Shown here: piece after piece, positions 43,940 through 53,354 of the stretch
How the letters are laid out: the number at the start of each line of letters is the position of its first letter
Position numbering within the stretch: position 1 is the first letter of the stretch
DNA from: Sphingomonas sp. Y57
GTDB lineage: Bacteria; Pseudomonadota; Alphaproteobacteria; Sphingomonadales; Sphingomonadaceae
Direction: 5' to 3'
Assembly (NCBI RefSeq): GCF_001015195.1
Contig: NZ_LDES01000033.1
Coordinates: 44,085-108,084 of the forward strand
DNA length: 64,000 bases
Notes under the pieces: generated by a model
Told to the model about the DNA's origin: nothing
Database searches by the model: none
The model's input: the letters and a program-made list of their open reading frames with translations, nothing else
Program-made: the position numbers and the translations under genes

Positions 43940-44941
43940 CTAAAATGATGCGGGCTTCGCCGGGTTCAACCAGTCCACGATCTTCGCGGCGAGCGGTGCG
44001 AAGATTGTGTCATCGTCCTCGGCGGCCGGCGGCCGGCCCGCATCGGACGCGGTCCGGATGCCGATGTCGAGCGGGACCCGGCCAAGGAAGGGCAGGTTCA
44101 TCGACATCGCCGCCGCCTGCGCGCCGCCCTGGCCGAACGGGTCGGACACCTCGCCGCAATGCGGACAGGTATAGCCGGCCATGTTCTCGACCATGCCGAT
44201 CACCGGCACATGCGCCTGGTTGAAGAAGTCGATCGCGCGGGTCGCATCGATCAGCGCCAGGTCCTGCGGAGTCGACACGATGATCGCGCCGACCGGCTTG
44301 TATTTCTGCACCATGGTAAGCTGAACGTCGCCGGTGCCGGGCGGAAGGTCGAGGATCAGCAGGTCGACGTCGCCCCATTCGGCATCGATCAGCTGGCCCA
44401 GCGCGTTGGCCGCCATCGGCCCGCGCCAGGCGATCGCCTGCCCCGGCTTGACGAGCTGTGCCATCGACAGCATCGGCACGCCGTGCGGCGAGGGCACCGG
44501 ATCCATCTTCTGGCCCTGCGCGGTCGGGCGCATTCCTTCGGTGGACAGCAGCCGCGCCTGCGACGGGCCGTAGATGTCGGCGTCGACCAGACCGACCTTG
44601 CGCCCCATCCGCTTCAGCGCGACGGCGAGGTTGGCTGACAGCGTCGATTTTCCGACGCCGCCCTTGCCCGATCCCACCGCGATGATCTTGCGGCCGCGCT
44701 TCTCGGCGGTCATCGCGACCCGGACCGTCTCCACGCCCGGCACCGCGATCAGCGCCTGCTTCACCGCGGTTTCAAGCTTGGAACGGGCATCGCCCGACAG
44801 GCCGGTCACGTCGACCACGACGCTGGCGGTACCGTCCTCGAAGCGCGGCGCGGCGGCCCGTCCGCTGGCGATCAGGCCCCTGCCGCTGATCGGATCGGCC
44901 ACGCCGTCGAGCGCGGCGGGGAGCGAGTCTGTCATGTCCAT
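43940..44941 (-). CDS. Mrp/ApbC-type Fe-S cluster carrier ATPase
   Basis: The 333-residue protein has a short N-terminal MIP18-like piece and a ParA/MinD-like P-loop (IIAVGSGKGGVGKSTLSANLAVAL), LVDADIYGPSQARLL, LLILDLPPGTGDVQLTM, and the cluster-binding CPHC in GYTCPHCGEVSDPFG. Mrp carries [4Fe-4S] clusters to target enzymes. A second ATG two codons in (44935) could be used. The upstream region is shared with divergent hflK (71 bp). Confidence 0.93.
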   Translation of the reverse strand: MDMTDSLPAALDGVADPISGRGLIASGRAAAPRFEDGTASVVVDVTGLSGDARSKLETAVKQALIAVPGVETVRVAMTAEKRGRKIIAVGSGKGGVGKSTLSANLAVALKRMGRKVGLVDADIYGPSQARLLSTEGMRPTAQGQKMDPVPSPHGVPMLSMAQLVKPGQAIAWRGPMAANALGQLIDAEWGDVDLLILDLPPGTGDVQLTMVQKYKPVGAIIVSTPQDLALIDATRAIDFFNQAHVPVIGMVENMAGYTCPHCGEVSDPFGQGGAQAAAMSMNLPFLGRVPLDIGIRTASDAGRPPAAEDDDTIFAPLAAKIVDWLNPAKPASF

Positions 44942-45012
44942 GGGGCGTGCAAATAAGGGCTCCGGCAGGAAAGGGCACTGTTTTTCCGCCGATCCGCACC
45001 TATAATGATCGG

Positions 45013-46071
45013 ATGAACGACAGCGACAGCAGCGGAATGGCGTCGCGGCCGATGCTCAATGAGGGCGGGCCGTGGGGCGGAGGAGGATCAAGCGGCGGCG
45101 GGGGTGGCGACGACAGCAACCCCTGGAACCAGCCGCCACGTGGACGGCCGGGCCGTGGCCCGGCGGGCCGCTCGGCCATTGACGAGCTGCTGCGGCGGGG
45201 CCGCGCCCGCTTCGGCGGGCGGGGCGGGCCGGAGCCCGAGGCGGGCCGCATCGCTCTCTGGGCGATCGGCGGGCTGTTGCTCGTCTGGATATTGTGGACC
45301 AGCAGCCACCGGATCGACCCGCAGGAGCGCGGCGTCGTCACCCGGCTCGGCTCCTATGCCACCACGCTCGAACCGGGCATGCGCTTTTCCTTCCCCGCGC
45401 CGATCGATATCGTCACCAAGGTCGATATCGAGGATATCCGCGTGAAGGATATCCCCGAAGGTGGCGGCAACAGCCAGAACCTGATGCTGACCGGCGACCA
45501 GAACATCATCGACCTGGCCTATTCGGTGCGCTGGAACATTCGCGATCCCGAGCTCTATCTCTACGAACTGGCGGAGCCGGACGAGACCGTCGCGGAAGTC
45601 GCCGAGAGCGCCATGCGCGCGGAGATCGCCCGGGTCGCGCTCAACGACGCGATGGGCCCGCAGCGCAGCCAGATCGAAGCTCGCGTGCAGCAGCGGATGC
45701 AGGAGATCCTCGACAGCTATCGCGCCGGCATCACCGTGCAGGGCGTCGCGATCAAGCAGGCCGATCCTCCCTCGGCGGTGGTCGAGGCGTTCAAGTCGGT
45801 GTCGGCCGCGCAGCAGCAGGCCCAGGCCTATCTCAACGAAGCGCGTGCCTATGCGCAGCAACTCGGCGCCAAGGCCGAGGGCGAGGCGGCGGCGTTCGAC
45901 AAGGTCTATGCCGAATATAAGCTGGCGCCGGAAGTGACCCGCCGCCGCATGTATTACGAGACGATGGAACGTGTCCTCGCGAAGACCGACAAGACGGTGA
46001 TCGAGGCGCCCAACGTCATGCCCTATATTCCGCTGCCTCCCCAGCAGCCCAAGCCGGCTCCCCAACAATGA
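45013..46071 (+). CDS. hflK: FtsH protease modulator HflK
   Basis: The 352-residue protein has a Gly/Pro-rich cytoplasmic N-terminus, one membrane helix (IALWAIGGLLLVWILWTSSH), and an SPFH/band-7 domain (RIDPQERGVVTRLGSYATTLEPGMRFSFPAPID, LTGDQNIIDLAYSVRWNI, Ala/Gln-rich coiled coil). HflK with HflC forms a large periplasm-facing cage around FtsH that limits its proteolysis. I chose the ATG at 45013 because upstream codons continue a promoter-like segment. It overlaps hflC by ATGA. Confidence 0.94.
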   Translation: MNDSDSSGMASRPMLNEGGPWGGGGSSGGGGGDDSNPWNQPPRGRPGRGPAGRSAIDELLRRGRARFGGRGGPEPEAGRIALWAIGGLLLVWILWTSSHRIDPQERGVVTRLGSYATTLEPGMRFSFPAPIDIVTKVDIEDIRVKDIPEGGGNSQNLMLTGDQNIIDLAYSVRWNIRDPELYLYELAEPDETVAEVAESAMRAEIARVALNDAMGPQRSQIEARVQQRMQEILDSYRAGITVQGVAIKQADPPSAVVEAFKSVSAAQQQAQAYLNEARAYAQQLGAKAEGEAAAFDKVYAEYKLAPEVTRRRMYYETMERVLAKTDKTVIEAPNVMPYIPLPPQQPKPAPQQ

Positions 46072-46937
46072 ACGTCAGCGACAATTTCGCCAGCCGCAAT
46101 GTGATCGGCTGGGCCATCGCCGCCATTGCCCTCGTGCTCGTGCTCAGCAGCGTCGTCGCTGTGGTGCCCGAGACGAAGCAGGCGCTGGTCGTCCGCTTCG
46201 GCAAGCCCGAGAAGGTCTACAACGCCTATCGGCCGAACGAAGATTTCGGCGCGACCGGCGCCGGCCTGCTCTGGAAGATCCCGTTCATCGACCAGATCCA
46301 CTGGATCGACAAACGGGTCCGCGATTTCGACATGGAGCGCCAGTCGGTGCTGTCGACCGACCAGCTCCGGCTCGAGGTCGACGCCTATGCGCGCTATCGG
46401 ATCGTCGACCCGCTGCGCATGGCGATCACCGCCGGCAGCGAACGCCGGGTCGAGGAGGCGCTGCGGCCGATCCTTGGTTCCTCGCTCCGCAACGAACTCG
46501 GCAAGCGGCCGTTCGCCTCGCTGCTCAGCCCCGAGCGCGGGCAGGTGATGGACAATATCCAGACGCGACTGAACCGGGTCGCCCGCCAATATGGTGCGGA
46601 GATCGTCGACGTCCGTATCAAGCGCGCCGACCTGCCCGACGGCACGCCGCTCGATTCGGCCTTCAACCGGATGCGGACGGCACGCGAGCAGGAGGCCCGC
46701 TCGATCCTCGCCGAGGGACGCAAGCAGGCGCAGATCATCACGGCCGAAGCCGATGCCCAGGCCGCCGGTACCTATGCCGAGAGCTTCAACAAGGATCCTG
46801 ATTTCTACAATTTCTACCGGGCGATGCAGTCCTACCGGATGACCTTCGGCACCGACGGCACCGAGGCACCCGGATCGTCCAACGTCATCCTGTCGCCCGA
46901 CAACGAATATCTGAGGGAGTTTCGCGGGCGGCGCTAG
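46068..46937 (+). CDS. hflC: FtsH protease modulator HflC
   Basis: The 289-residue protein has an N-terminal membrane helix (VIGWAIAAIALVLVLSSVVAVV) and a band-7 domain (ETKQALVVRFGKPEKVYNAYRPNEDFGATGAGLLWKIPFIDQIHWIDKRVRDFDMERQSVLSTDQLRLEVDAYARYRI) with the C-terminal coiled coil FNRMRTAREQEARSILAEGRKQAQIITAEADAQ. Partner of HflK; coupled to it by the overlapping ATGA at 46068. Confidence 0.94.
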   Translation: MNVSDNFASRNVIGWAIAAIALVLVLSSVVAVVPETKQALVVRFGKPEKVYNAYRPNEDFGATGAGLLWKIPFIDQIHWIDKRVRDFDMERQSVLSTDQLRLEVDAYARYRIVDPLRMAITAGSERRVEEALRPILGSSLRNELGKRPFASLLSPERGQVMDNIQTRLNRVARQYGAEIVDVRIKRADLPDGTPLDSAFNRMRTAREQEARSILAEGRKQAQIITAEADAQAAGTYAESFNKDPDFYNFYRAMQSYRMTFGTDGTEAPGSSNVILSPDNEYLREFRGRR

Positions 46938-47114
46938 GCCCTAGTCGTGACGGAACGGCCCTTGATTCGCGCCGCGGGCTGGTTCAGCCTGCGGCGTTCC
47001 GGGTCCGGGCCCGAAGGGAACAGCGTCGTTCAACCGGGGTTCAGCGATCGGGAAAGAGATAAAGCGCCCGGAATTCGGCAACGGCAGGACAGGAGATTTA
47101 AGGAGTTGGCCAAA

Positions 47115-48671
47115 GTGCGTTATGCCTATGGGATCACCGCGGCCTTGCTGGCGGGCGGTGCGGCCGCAACCCTGACCTTGCAGCAACCGGTCGGCGCCCA
47201 GGTGGCGCAGAATGCACCGGGCTCGATCAACGCGGCCGCACCCCGACCGGGCGCGCCGATGAGCTTCGCCGATCTGGCGGCCAAGCTCCAGCCGGCGGTC
47301 GTCAACATCTCGACCACGCAGAAGATACAGGTCCGCAGCGGCGGCAACGCCTTCTCCGGCACGCCGTTCGAGGAGCTGTTCCGGCGCTTCGGCGGCGGCC
47401 AGGGCGACGATGGCCGGCCGATCACCCGCGAGGCGACCTCGCTGGGCTCGGGCTTCATCATCTCTCCCGACGGCTATGTCGTCACCAACAACCACGTCAT
47501 CTCGGCCTCGCCGGAAGGCGGCAGCGGCGCGGTGGTCAGCTCGATCACCGTCACCCTGCCCGACCGCAAGGAATATAAGGCGACGATCGTCGGCCGCGAC
47601 CAGACGTCGGACCTCGCGCTGCTCAAGATCGACGCGAAGAACCTGCCCTTCGTGCAGTTCGGCGACTCGACCCGCACCCGCGTCGGCGACTGGGTGGTGG
47701 CGATCGGCAATCCGTTCGGACTGGGCGGCACGGTGACGGCGGGCATCGTCTCGGCATTGCATCGCTCGATCGGCATCAACGGTCCCTATGACCGCTACAT
47801 CCAGACCGATGCCTCGATCAACCAGGGCAATTCGGGCGGCCCGATGTTCGATCTGCAGGGCAACGTCATCGGCATCAACACGGCGATCTTCTCGCCGACA
47901 GGCGGCAATGTCGGCATCGGTTTCGCGATTCCGGCCGAGGAAGCCAAGCCGATCATCGACCAGCTCCGCACCGGCCAGCGGGTCCGCCGCGGTTATCTGG
48001 GCGTCGGCATCCAGCCGATGACCGAGGATATCGCCAGCAGCCTGGGCCTGCCCAAGGACCGGGGCGAGATCGTCGCGCGGGTCGAACCGGGTGAGGCGGC
48101 GGCGCGCGCGGGCATCCGCCAGGGTGACGTCATCGTCCGCGTCGACGGGCAGGAAATCACCCCGGACAACACGCTGTCCTACATCGTCGGCAAGGCGGCG
48201 GTGGGTGCGCGCCTGCCGATCGAGCTTATCCGCGAGGGCCAGCGCAAGACGGTGACGGTGACGCTGGGCGAGCGCCCGCCCGAGGATCAGCTCGCGAGTG
48301 CCGGCAATCTCGACGCGGATCAGGGTGACGACGCTCCCGGCGCTGTGCAGGGTTCGCCCGATCAGTCGACCCGTTCAGCGATCGGGCTCGGTCTGCAGAC
48401 GCTGACGCCCGACATCGCCCGGCGTCTGGGCGTCTCGTCGACGCTGCGCGGCGTCGTGGTGAACTATGTCGACCCGTCCAGCGATGCCGCAGCCAACGGC
48501 TTCCAGCCGCGCGACATCATCCTGCAGGTCAACAACGTCCCGGTGGCGACCGTCCAGGCGGCGGCGGCGAAGATCGCCGAGGCGCAGAAGGCCAAGCGTC
48601 CGACGGTGCTGCTGTTCGTACAGCGTGGCAACAATCCGCCGCGCTATGTGGGCGTTCAGATCCGCAACTGA
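47115..48671 (+). CDS. degP: Periplasmic serine endoprotease DegP/HtrA (Do family)
   Basis: The 518-residue protein has a signal peptide (MRYAYGITAALLAGGAAATLTLQQPVGAQ), a trypsin-like domain with His in VVTNNHVISAS, Asp in TSDLALLKID and Ser in NQGNSGGPMFD, and two PDZ domains (RGYLGVGIQPM... and IGLGLQTL...). It acts as a periplasmic protease and chaperone. The start is decided by the ribosome site: AGGAG at 47101-47105 is 9 nt before GTG 47115 but directly abuts TTG 47106. An open frame continues upstream to 46947 but lacks a signal. It lies just after hflKC, a sensible envelope-stress neighbourhood. Confidence 0.94.
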   Translation: MRYAYGITAALLAGGAAATLTLQQPVGAQVAQNAPGSINAAAPRPGAPMSFADLAAKLQPAVVNISTTQKIQVRSGGNAFSGTPFEELFRRFGGGQGDDGRPITREATSLGSGFIISPDGYVVTNNHVISASPEGGSGAVVSSITVTLPDRKEYKATIVGRDQTSDLALLKIDAKNLPFVQFGDSTRTRVGDWVVAIGNPFGLGGTVTAGIVSALHRSIGINGPYDRYIQTDASINQGNSGGPMFDLQGNVIGINTAIFSPTGGNVGIGFAIPAEEAKPIIDQLRTGQRVRRGYLGVGIQPMTEDIASSLGLPKDRGEIVARVEPGEAAARAGIRQGDVIVRVDGQEITPDNTLSYIVGKAAVGARLPIELIREGQRKTVTVTLGERPPEDQLASAGNLDADQGDDAPGAVQGSPDQSTRSAIGLGLQTLTPDIARRLGVSSTLRGVVVNYVDPSSDAAANGFQPRDIILQVNNVPVATVQAAAAKIAEAQKAKRPTVLLFVQRGNNPPRYVGVQIRN

Positions 48672-48732
48672 TCCGCGGCCGTGAGCGGTTGCTGGAACCG
48701 CTCGCGACCTGGGCCGGCTTTGGTGCAACGAA

Positions 48733-48764
48733 AAAGGGCCGGGAGCGCAAGCTCCCGGCCCTTT
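48733..48764. terminator. Strong bidirectional terminator between degP and the omp gene
   Basis: A perfect 14-bp stem (AAAGGGCCGGGAGC / GCTCCCGGCCCTTT) closes a GCAA tetraloop. T-rich sequence (TTTCTCTT) follows on the plus strand and TTTTT follows on the minus strand, so it can end both convergent transcripts. Confidence 0.9.
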
Positions 48765-48779
48765 CTCTTGGCAGGCTGA

Positions 48780-49601
48780 TCAGAAGCGGTAGCTGACCGT
48801 CGCGAGCAGCGAGTGGTAGCCGAACTTGCTGAAGCTCCGCTTGAAGTCGGTGCCCGACGCGTTCTGCGCCGTGAACGGGCCGCCGGCGGGGCCGCCCGAG
48901 GCGCGCACGGTGCTGTCGTTGTTCTTCAGCGACGTGAACAGGTAGAGCGCGCCGACCGAGAAGGGGCCGACCTTCTGCTCGATACCGCCACCGTAGTTAT
49001 AGCCCCAGGCATCCTTGCTGGGATTGTCGACGGTGAAGGTGTTGACCCCGTTCGAGGTCGAGAAGCTGTTGCGGATCTTGCCATAGGCGAGACCACCGGT
49101 ACCGTAGATCAGCGTGCCGGTGTCGAACGAGTAGCCGCCGCGCGCGCGCAGGGCACCGCCGCTGCGCAGCTTCGCCTGCATCTTGTAGACCGCCGGCGTG
49201 GTGCTGAAGGTGGTGACGTTGTCGTAGAGATAGGTCTTGCCGTACTCCACGACTGCACCGATCACCGGTCCGCTCGTTTCGCCGAACTGATAGTCATAGC
49301 CGGCATGGACCTTCCAGGTGGTGCCGTCATTGTCCTTGGTGCAGCCGGAGGCGGGAGTGGCCGACGTCGGCGCGCCGCCGCAGCTGCCCGGAGCGAAATT
49401 GGGGAAGGCGTCGCCGAAGGTGCCGTCGAGGTTGCGATCGAACAGGACCTGCTCATCGCCGTCGCGCGGCTGCCAGGCATAGCCAAGCTGGCCACCCACG
49501 TAGAATCCGGTCCAATTGCTGGACGGGCTCTGTGCCGAAGCAGCGCTGGCGCCCAGAGCTGCCAGTGCGATCGCGGCCGTGGTGGAAATCAATACTCGCA
49601 T
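48780..49601 (-). CDS. Outer-membrane beta-barrel protein
   Basis: The 273-residue protein has a signal peptide (MRVLISTTAAIALAALGASAASA). The mature part begins NWTGFYVGGQLGYAWQP and shows alternating beta strands (TWKVHAGYDYQF, LRARGGYSFDTGTLIYGTGGLAYG, WGYNYGGGIEQKVGPFSVGALYLFTSL). It ends in SLLATVSYRF, with the terminal Phe needed for BAM-dependent assembly. It resembles the small Omp25/RopB-type barrels. The acidic, Cys-containing insert near residues 55-80 (SCGGAPTSATPASGCTKDNDG) could be a surface loop closed by a disulfide. Function unknown. Confidence 0.85.
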   Translation of the reverse strand: MRVLISTTAAIALAALGASAASAQSPSSNWTGFYVGGQLGYAWQPRDGDEQVLFDRNLDGTFGDAFPNFAPGSCGGAPTSATPASGCTKDNDGTTWKVHAGYDYQFGETSGPVIGAVVEYGKTYLYDNVTTFSTTPAVYKMQAKLRSGGALRARGGYSFDTGTLIYGTGGLAYGKIRNSFSTSNGVNTFTVDNPSKDAWGYNYGGGIEQKVGPFSVGALYLFTSLKNNDSTVRASGGPAGGPFTAQNASGTDFKRSFSKFGYHSLLATVSYRF

Positions 49602-49756
49602 GTCTACTAACCCTTTCTGTTGCCTTGTGGGCATGACAGGAACGGTTCTCGAAGCCGGTTTGATCCAAAGCCGAGGCCGCTTTAGCGCGAGTGATGCAAT
49701 ATTGTCACATTCGCGTCCGCCATATCGGCGTCAGTCTAAACTGCTGACAATGTTGT

Positions 49757-51268
49757 TTATTGTCCGAAGTCGGCTTCGCCGGCCCGTGCCAGGGCCTCGC
49801 GCGCGGCGGCGATCAGCGCGCCTGCCTTGGCCTCGCATTCGCGCTGCTCATAGGCGGGGTCGCTGTCCGCGACGATGCCGGCTCCTGCCTGGACGTGCAT
49901 CCGCCCGTCCTTGACCACGGCGGTGCGCAGGACGATGCAGCTGTCCATCGATCCATCGGGGGAGAAATAGCCGACGCCGCCCGCATAGGCGCCGCGCGCC
50001 TCCGGTTCGAGCTCGGCGATGATCTCGCAGGCGCGGACCTTGGGCGCACCCGACACAGTACCGGCGGGAAAGCCCGCGAACAGGGCGTCGAGCGCGTCCT
50101 TGGCGGGATCGAGGCGGCCGACCACGTTCGACACGATGTGCATGACGTGGCTGTAATGCTCGACCGTGTAGCTGTCGGTGACCTCGACCGTTCCCGCCTG
50201 GGCGACCCGGCCGACATCGTTGCGACCCAGATCGAGCAGCATCAGGTGCTCCGCGCGCTCCTTGGGATCGGCCAGCAGACTGTCGCGGTTGGCGGCGTCC
50301 TCGATCGCGGTCTTGCCCCGCGGGCGGGTGCCGGCGATCGGACGGATCGTTACCTCTCCGTCACGGGCGCGGACGAGTATCTCGGGCGAGGAGCCGGTGA
50401 GGGCGAAGCCGGGCAGGTCGAGGAAATAGAGGAAGGGCGAGGGGTTGATCCGCCGCAGTGCCCGGTACAGATCGATCGGAGGTAGCGGAAAGTCGACGGT
50501 GAAGCGCTGCGCCAGCACCACCTGGAAGATATCGCCGGCGGCGATATAGTCCTTCGCGCGCAGCACCATCTCGGCATAGCGGCCGGGCGCCATCTGCGGC
50601 GCGAGGCTGAGGCCCGCCGAATCCATGTCGCTGCGGCTGCGCGCAGGCAACGGCCCCGCCAGCATCGCCGCATGCGCCTCGATCCGCTCGACCGCCTGCG
50701 CGACCTTTGCGGCCGGATCGCCATCCGTATCGGGCCAGAGGGGCGCAACGAGATAGAGTTGGTCCGCGAGCCGATCGAACACGAGGATCAGCGTCGGCCG
50801 GGCGAACAGCATGTCGGGCAGGTCGAGCGGATTGGCCGGAGGACGCGGCAGATCCTCGACCAATCCGATCGTCTCATAGGCGAAATAGCCGACCAGACAG
50901 GCGAGCGCGCGGGGAAGGCCGTCGGGAACCGCCATCCGGCAGGCGCTGACGAGCTTGCGCATCGCGGTCAGCGCGTCGTCGTCGAGCGGCACGAAGGCAT
51001 CGGGGTCGGTCGCCCAGCGAGGGTTGATCTCGGCCGCGCCGCCACGCGCGCGGAACAGCAGGTCGGGGGCGAGGCCGAGCAGCGAGTAGCGCCCGCGCAC
51101 CGCGCCGCCTTCGACGGATTCGAGCAGGAAATCGCCCCGGCCCGGCCGGATCAGCTTGAGAGCCGCAGCGACCGGCGTCTCGGTATCGGCGACCTGTGTG
51201 CGCCACACCAGCGCGGGTTCCCCCCGCGACAAGGCGTCCAGGGCGGCCTGGTCCTGCGCGAAACTCAT
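49757..51268 (-). CDS. trpE: Anthranilate synthase component I
   Basis: The 503-residue protein of the chorismate-binding family has LLESVEGGAVRGRYSLLG (tryptophan feedback site region), DIFQVVLAQRF, GSSPEILVRARDGEVTIRPIAGTRPRG, LLADPKERAEHLMLLDLGRNDVGRV and AGTVSGAPKVRACEIIAELEPEARGAYAGGVGYF. It makes anthranilate from chorismate together with TrpG. It begins 13 bp after ppiD, a known sphingomonad pairing. Unusually, no trpG follows: the next gene on this strand is an outer-membrane barrel, so the glutamine-amidotransferase partner must be elsewhere. Confidence 0.95.
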   Translation of the reverse strand: MSFAQDQAALDALSRGEPALVWRTQVADTETPVAAALKLIRPGRGDFLLESVEGGAVRGRYSLLGLAPDLLFRARGGAAEINPRWATDPDAFVPLDDDALTAMRKLVSACRMAVPDGLPRALACLVGYFAYETIGLVEDLPRPPANPLDLPDMLFARPTLILVFDRLADQLYLVAPLWPDTDGDPAAKVAQAVERIEAHAAMLAGPLPARSRSDMDSAGLSLAPQMAPGRYAEMVLRAKDYIAAGDIFQVVLAQRFTVDFPLPPIDLYRALRRINPSPFLYFLDLPGFALTGSSPEILVRARDGEVTIRPIAGTRPRGKTAIEDAANRDSLLADPKERAEHLMLLDLGRNDVGRVAQAGTVEVTDSYTVEHYSHVMHIVSNVVGRLDPAKDALDALFAGFPAGTVSGAPKVRACEIIAELEPEARGAYAGGVGYFSPDGSMDSCIVLRTAVVKDGRMHVQAGAGIVADSDPAYEQRECEAKAGALIAAAREALARAGEADFGQ

Positions 51269-51281
51269 CCGCTGCCGGAGC

Positions 51282-53219
51282 CTATTGACCGACCGAACCG
51301 AACTGGCGTTTCGCGGCGGCGATCGCGTCCGGATAGCGCTTGACGTCGACATCCTGGCTGACGGCGCGGATGAACTGGTCGCCCAGTTCGGCTTTCGACG
51401 CGCGCGCCAGTTCTTCCTGGGTAGCACCGACGAGGCCCGGCGTCTTGGTAAGGTCGCCGGGCACGACCTGGTCGAGGACGGTGACGAACAGCGCCTCCCC
51501 CTGCGCGCTCGGGACCAGCTTCGCCTTGCCCTTCTGAAGCGCGAACAGCGCGCTCACCGGCTCCGGGATCTGCGCTCCGTTCTGCTGCGCGCGAGCGATG
51601 TCGATCTGCCGGGCGCGGGCCGGACGTGCCGGGGGCAGGGCGACGCCGCTGTCGGCGATCGCCTTGGCCAGCGGCACGCCGCTGTTGACGGCGGCGACCA
51701 TCTTGTCGCCGACCGCCTTGGCACGCTTGGCGGCGCGCTTGATCAGGATGTCCTGGATCACCGCCGGGCGCACCTGCGCGAGCGGAAGCGGGGTTGGCGG
51801 AATCACCTTGGCGACGCTGAGCAGCGCATATTGCTGATCGGCGACCACGGTTTCTACTGTCGGCCGTTCCTCGGACGAGCTGGCGAAGCCGCTCTTGAGC
51901 AGCGCGCCCAGCTCGGGCGGTGCCTTCCAGTCGGCCCGGTCGATCGCCTGGCCGCCGGCGAGCACGGCCGGGGTCTCGACCACGGTCAGCTTGTTGTTGG
52001 CGGCGACCTCGGCGAAACTCGCGCCGTCCGCGATCGCATCCTCGACCTTGCCGGCGAGCTCGGACAGCGCCTCCTGCGCCTTCTGGCGGGTCAGCAGCGC
52101 GACGATCTCGGGCTTCGCCTCGGCCAGCGGACGCCCCGGTGTGGCGGTCACCGCGTCGACCTTGACGACATACCAACCGAACGACCCCTTGGCGGGGCCG
52201 GCAATGCTGCCGGAGGCGGCGGCGAAGGCCTGGTCGGCGACCGCGGCCCCGGCCGAGCCGGCATAGCCGGCCTTGCTCTGGCTGGTCAGCGCCGACGCCT
52301 CCAGCCCCGCCTTGGCGGCGGCGGCGGCAAGCGTCTGGCCACTCCGAGCGGCGGCGGCGATGCTGCGCGCCAGCGTCTCGCTGGGAGTTACGACCTGCGT
52401 CAGGTTGCGCATCTCGCGCGCCGCGAAGCTGTCCGCATTCTCGCGATAATAGGTGGCGATATCGGCTTCGGTCGGGGTTGCCGCCGCCGCGACTTGCTCG
52501 GCACCGAACAGCGCGTAGCGCAGTACGCGTGCCTCGGGCCGGGTGAAGGCGGCGATGTTCGCCTTATAGGCTGCGGCGATCTCGGCCTCGGTCGGCTGAC
52601 GCGGATCGGCGAAGGCGGCGAGCGGGATGATCCCGACCTGTCCGATCCGTTCCTCGAGCAGCAGTGCCGCATAGGGGCGGGCGAGCTTCGCCGGGGTCGG
52701 CGCCAGCGCGACGGCCGGCGTCAGTATCTGGTTGCGCATCAGCTCGCCGGCGATGTCGGCGCGCAGCTCACGCTCGCTGATCCGCGCCTCGGCAAGGCGG
52801 TTGCGCATCACCGTCTCGTCAAAGGTGCCGGCGATACCGCGAAAGGCATCCATGCCCGCGATCTGTGCGTCGACCAGCCGCTTGCCGATCACGAAGCCCT
52901 GTTCCTTGCCCCAGGCGTCGAGCGCGCGGGCATCGAGCAGCCCGTCGGTAACCCCTTCGAAGCCGCCGGCGGCGAGGAATGCCTTATGATCGAGCTCGGG
53001 CCGCTCGCGACGGAGCGCATCGAACTGGTTCTGCACGCGGCGCAGCAGTTCGCTGGTGCTGATCTTGGAACCCTCGACTTTCGCGACCGTGGCGCCGTTG
53101 CCCGTTCCCCCGAGCGAGCCGGGGCTTTCGACACCGGTGATGATGAAGGCGACCAGGACCAGGGCGAGGATGCCGAGGACGATCCAGGAGGATAGGGCGC
53201 GGCGGAAGAAGGAGATCAT
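51282..53219 (-). CDS. ppiD: PpiD-like periplasmic folding chaperone / SurA-type isomerase
   Basis: The 645-residue protein has an N-terminal anchor helix (MISFFRRALSSWIVLGILALVLVAFIITG), a SurA_N-like chaperone domain (VAKVEGSKISTSELLRRVQNQFDALR) and a parvulin-type rotamase region in the middle (RNLTQVVTPSETLARSIAAAARSGQTLAAAAAKAGL... GSFGWYVVKVDAVTATPGRPL). PpiD binds newly exported proteins near SecYEG. It diverges from tpiA across 135 bp, and trpE follows it closely. Confidence 0.9.
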   Translation of the reverse strand: MISFFRRALSSWIVLGILALVLVAFIITGVESPGSLGGTGNGATVAKVEGSKISTSELLRRVQNQFDALRRERPELDHKAFLAAGGFEGVTDGLLDARALDAWGKEQGFVIGKRLVDAQIAGMDAFRGIAGTFDETVMRNRLAEARISERELRADIAGELMRNQILTPAVALAPTPAKLARPYAALLLEERIGQVGIIPLAAFADPRQPTEAEIAAAYKANIAAFTRPEARVLRYALFGAEQVAAAATPTEADIATYYRENADSFAAREMRNLTQVVTPSETLARSIAAAARSGQTLAAAAAKAGLEASALTSQSKAGYAGSAGAAVADQAFAAASGSIAGPAKGSFGWYVVKVDAVTATPGRPLAEAKPEIVALLTRQKAQEALSELAGKVEDAIADGASFAEVAANNKLTVVETPAVLAGGQAIDRADWKAPPELGALLKSGFASSSEERPTVETVVADQQYALLSVAKVIPPTPLPLAQVRPAVIQDILIKRAAKRAKAVGDKMVAAVNSGVPLAKAIADSGVALPPARPARARQIDIARAQQNGAQIPEPVSALFALQKGKAKLVPSAQGEALFVTVLDQVVPGDLTKTPGLVGATQEELARASKAELGDQFIRAVSQDVDVKRYPDAIAAAKRQFGSVGQ

Positions 53220-53354
53220 CAGGCGTTCCGTCTGAAACCGGGAAGTGGTTGCGCTGCCATAAGGCCGCCGGCCGGTGGCCGCAATGGCGGGGATGGTTGC
53301 GACGCGCCGGATTGCCCCTTAAGGCCGGACCCGCAACAGCCAGAAAGGGTCGAA

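Noticed and set aside
46947-47114. Upstream extension of degP
   Set aside because: It is in frame but has no signal peptide logic, and the AGGAG at 47101-47105 fits the GTG at 47115.
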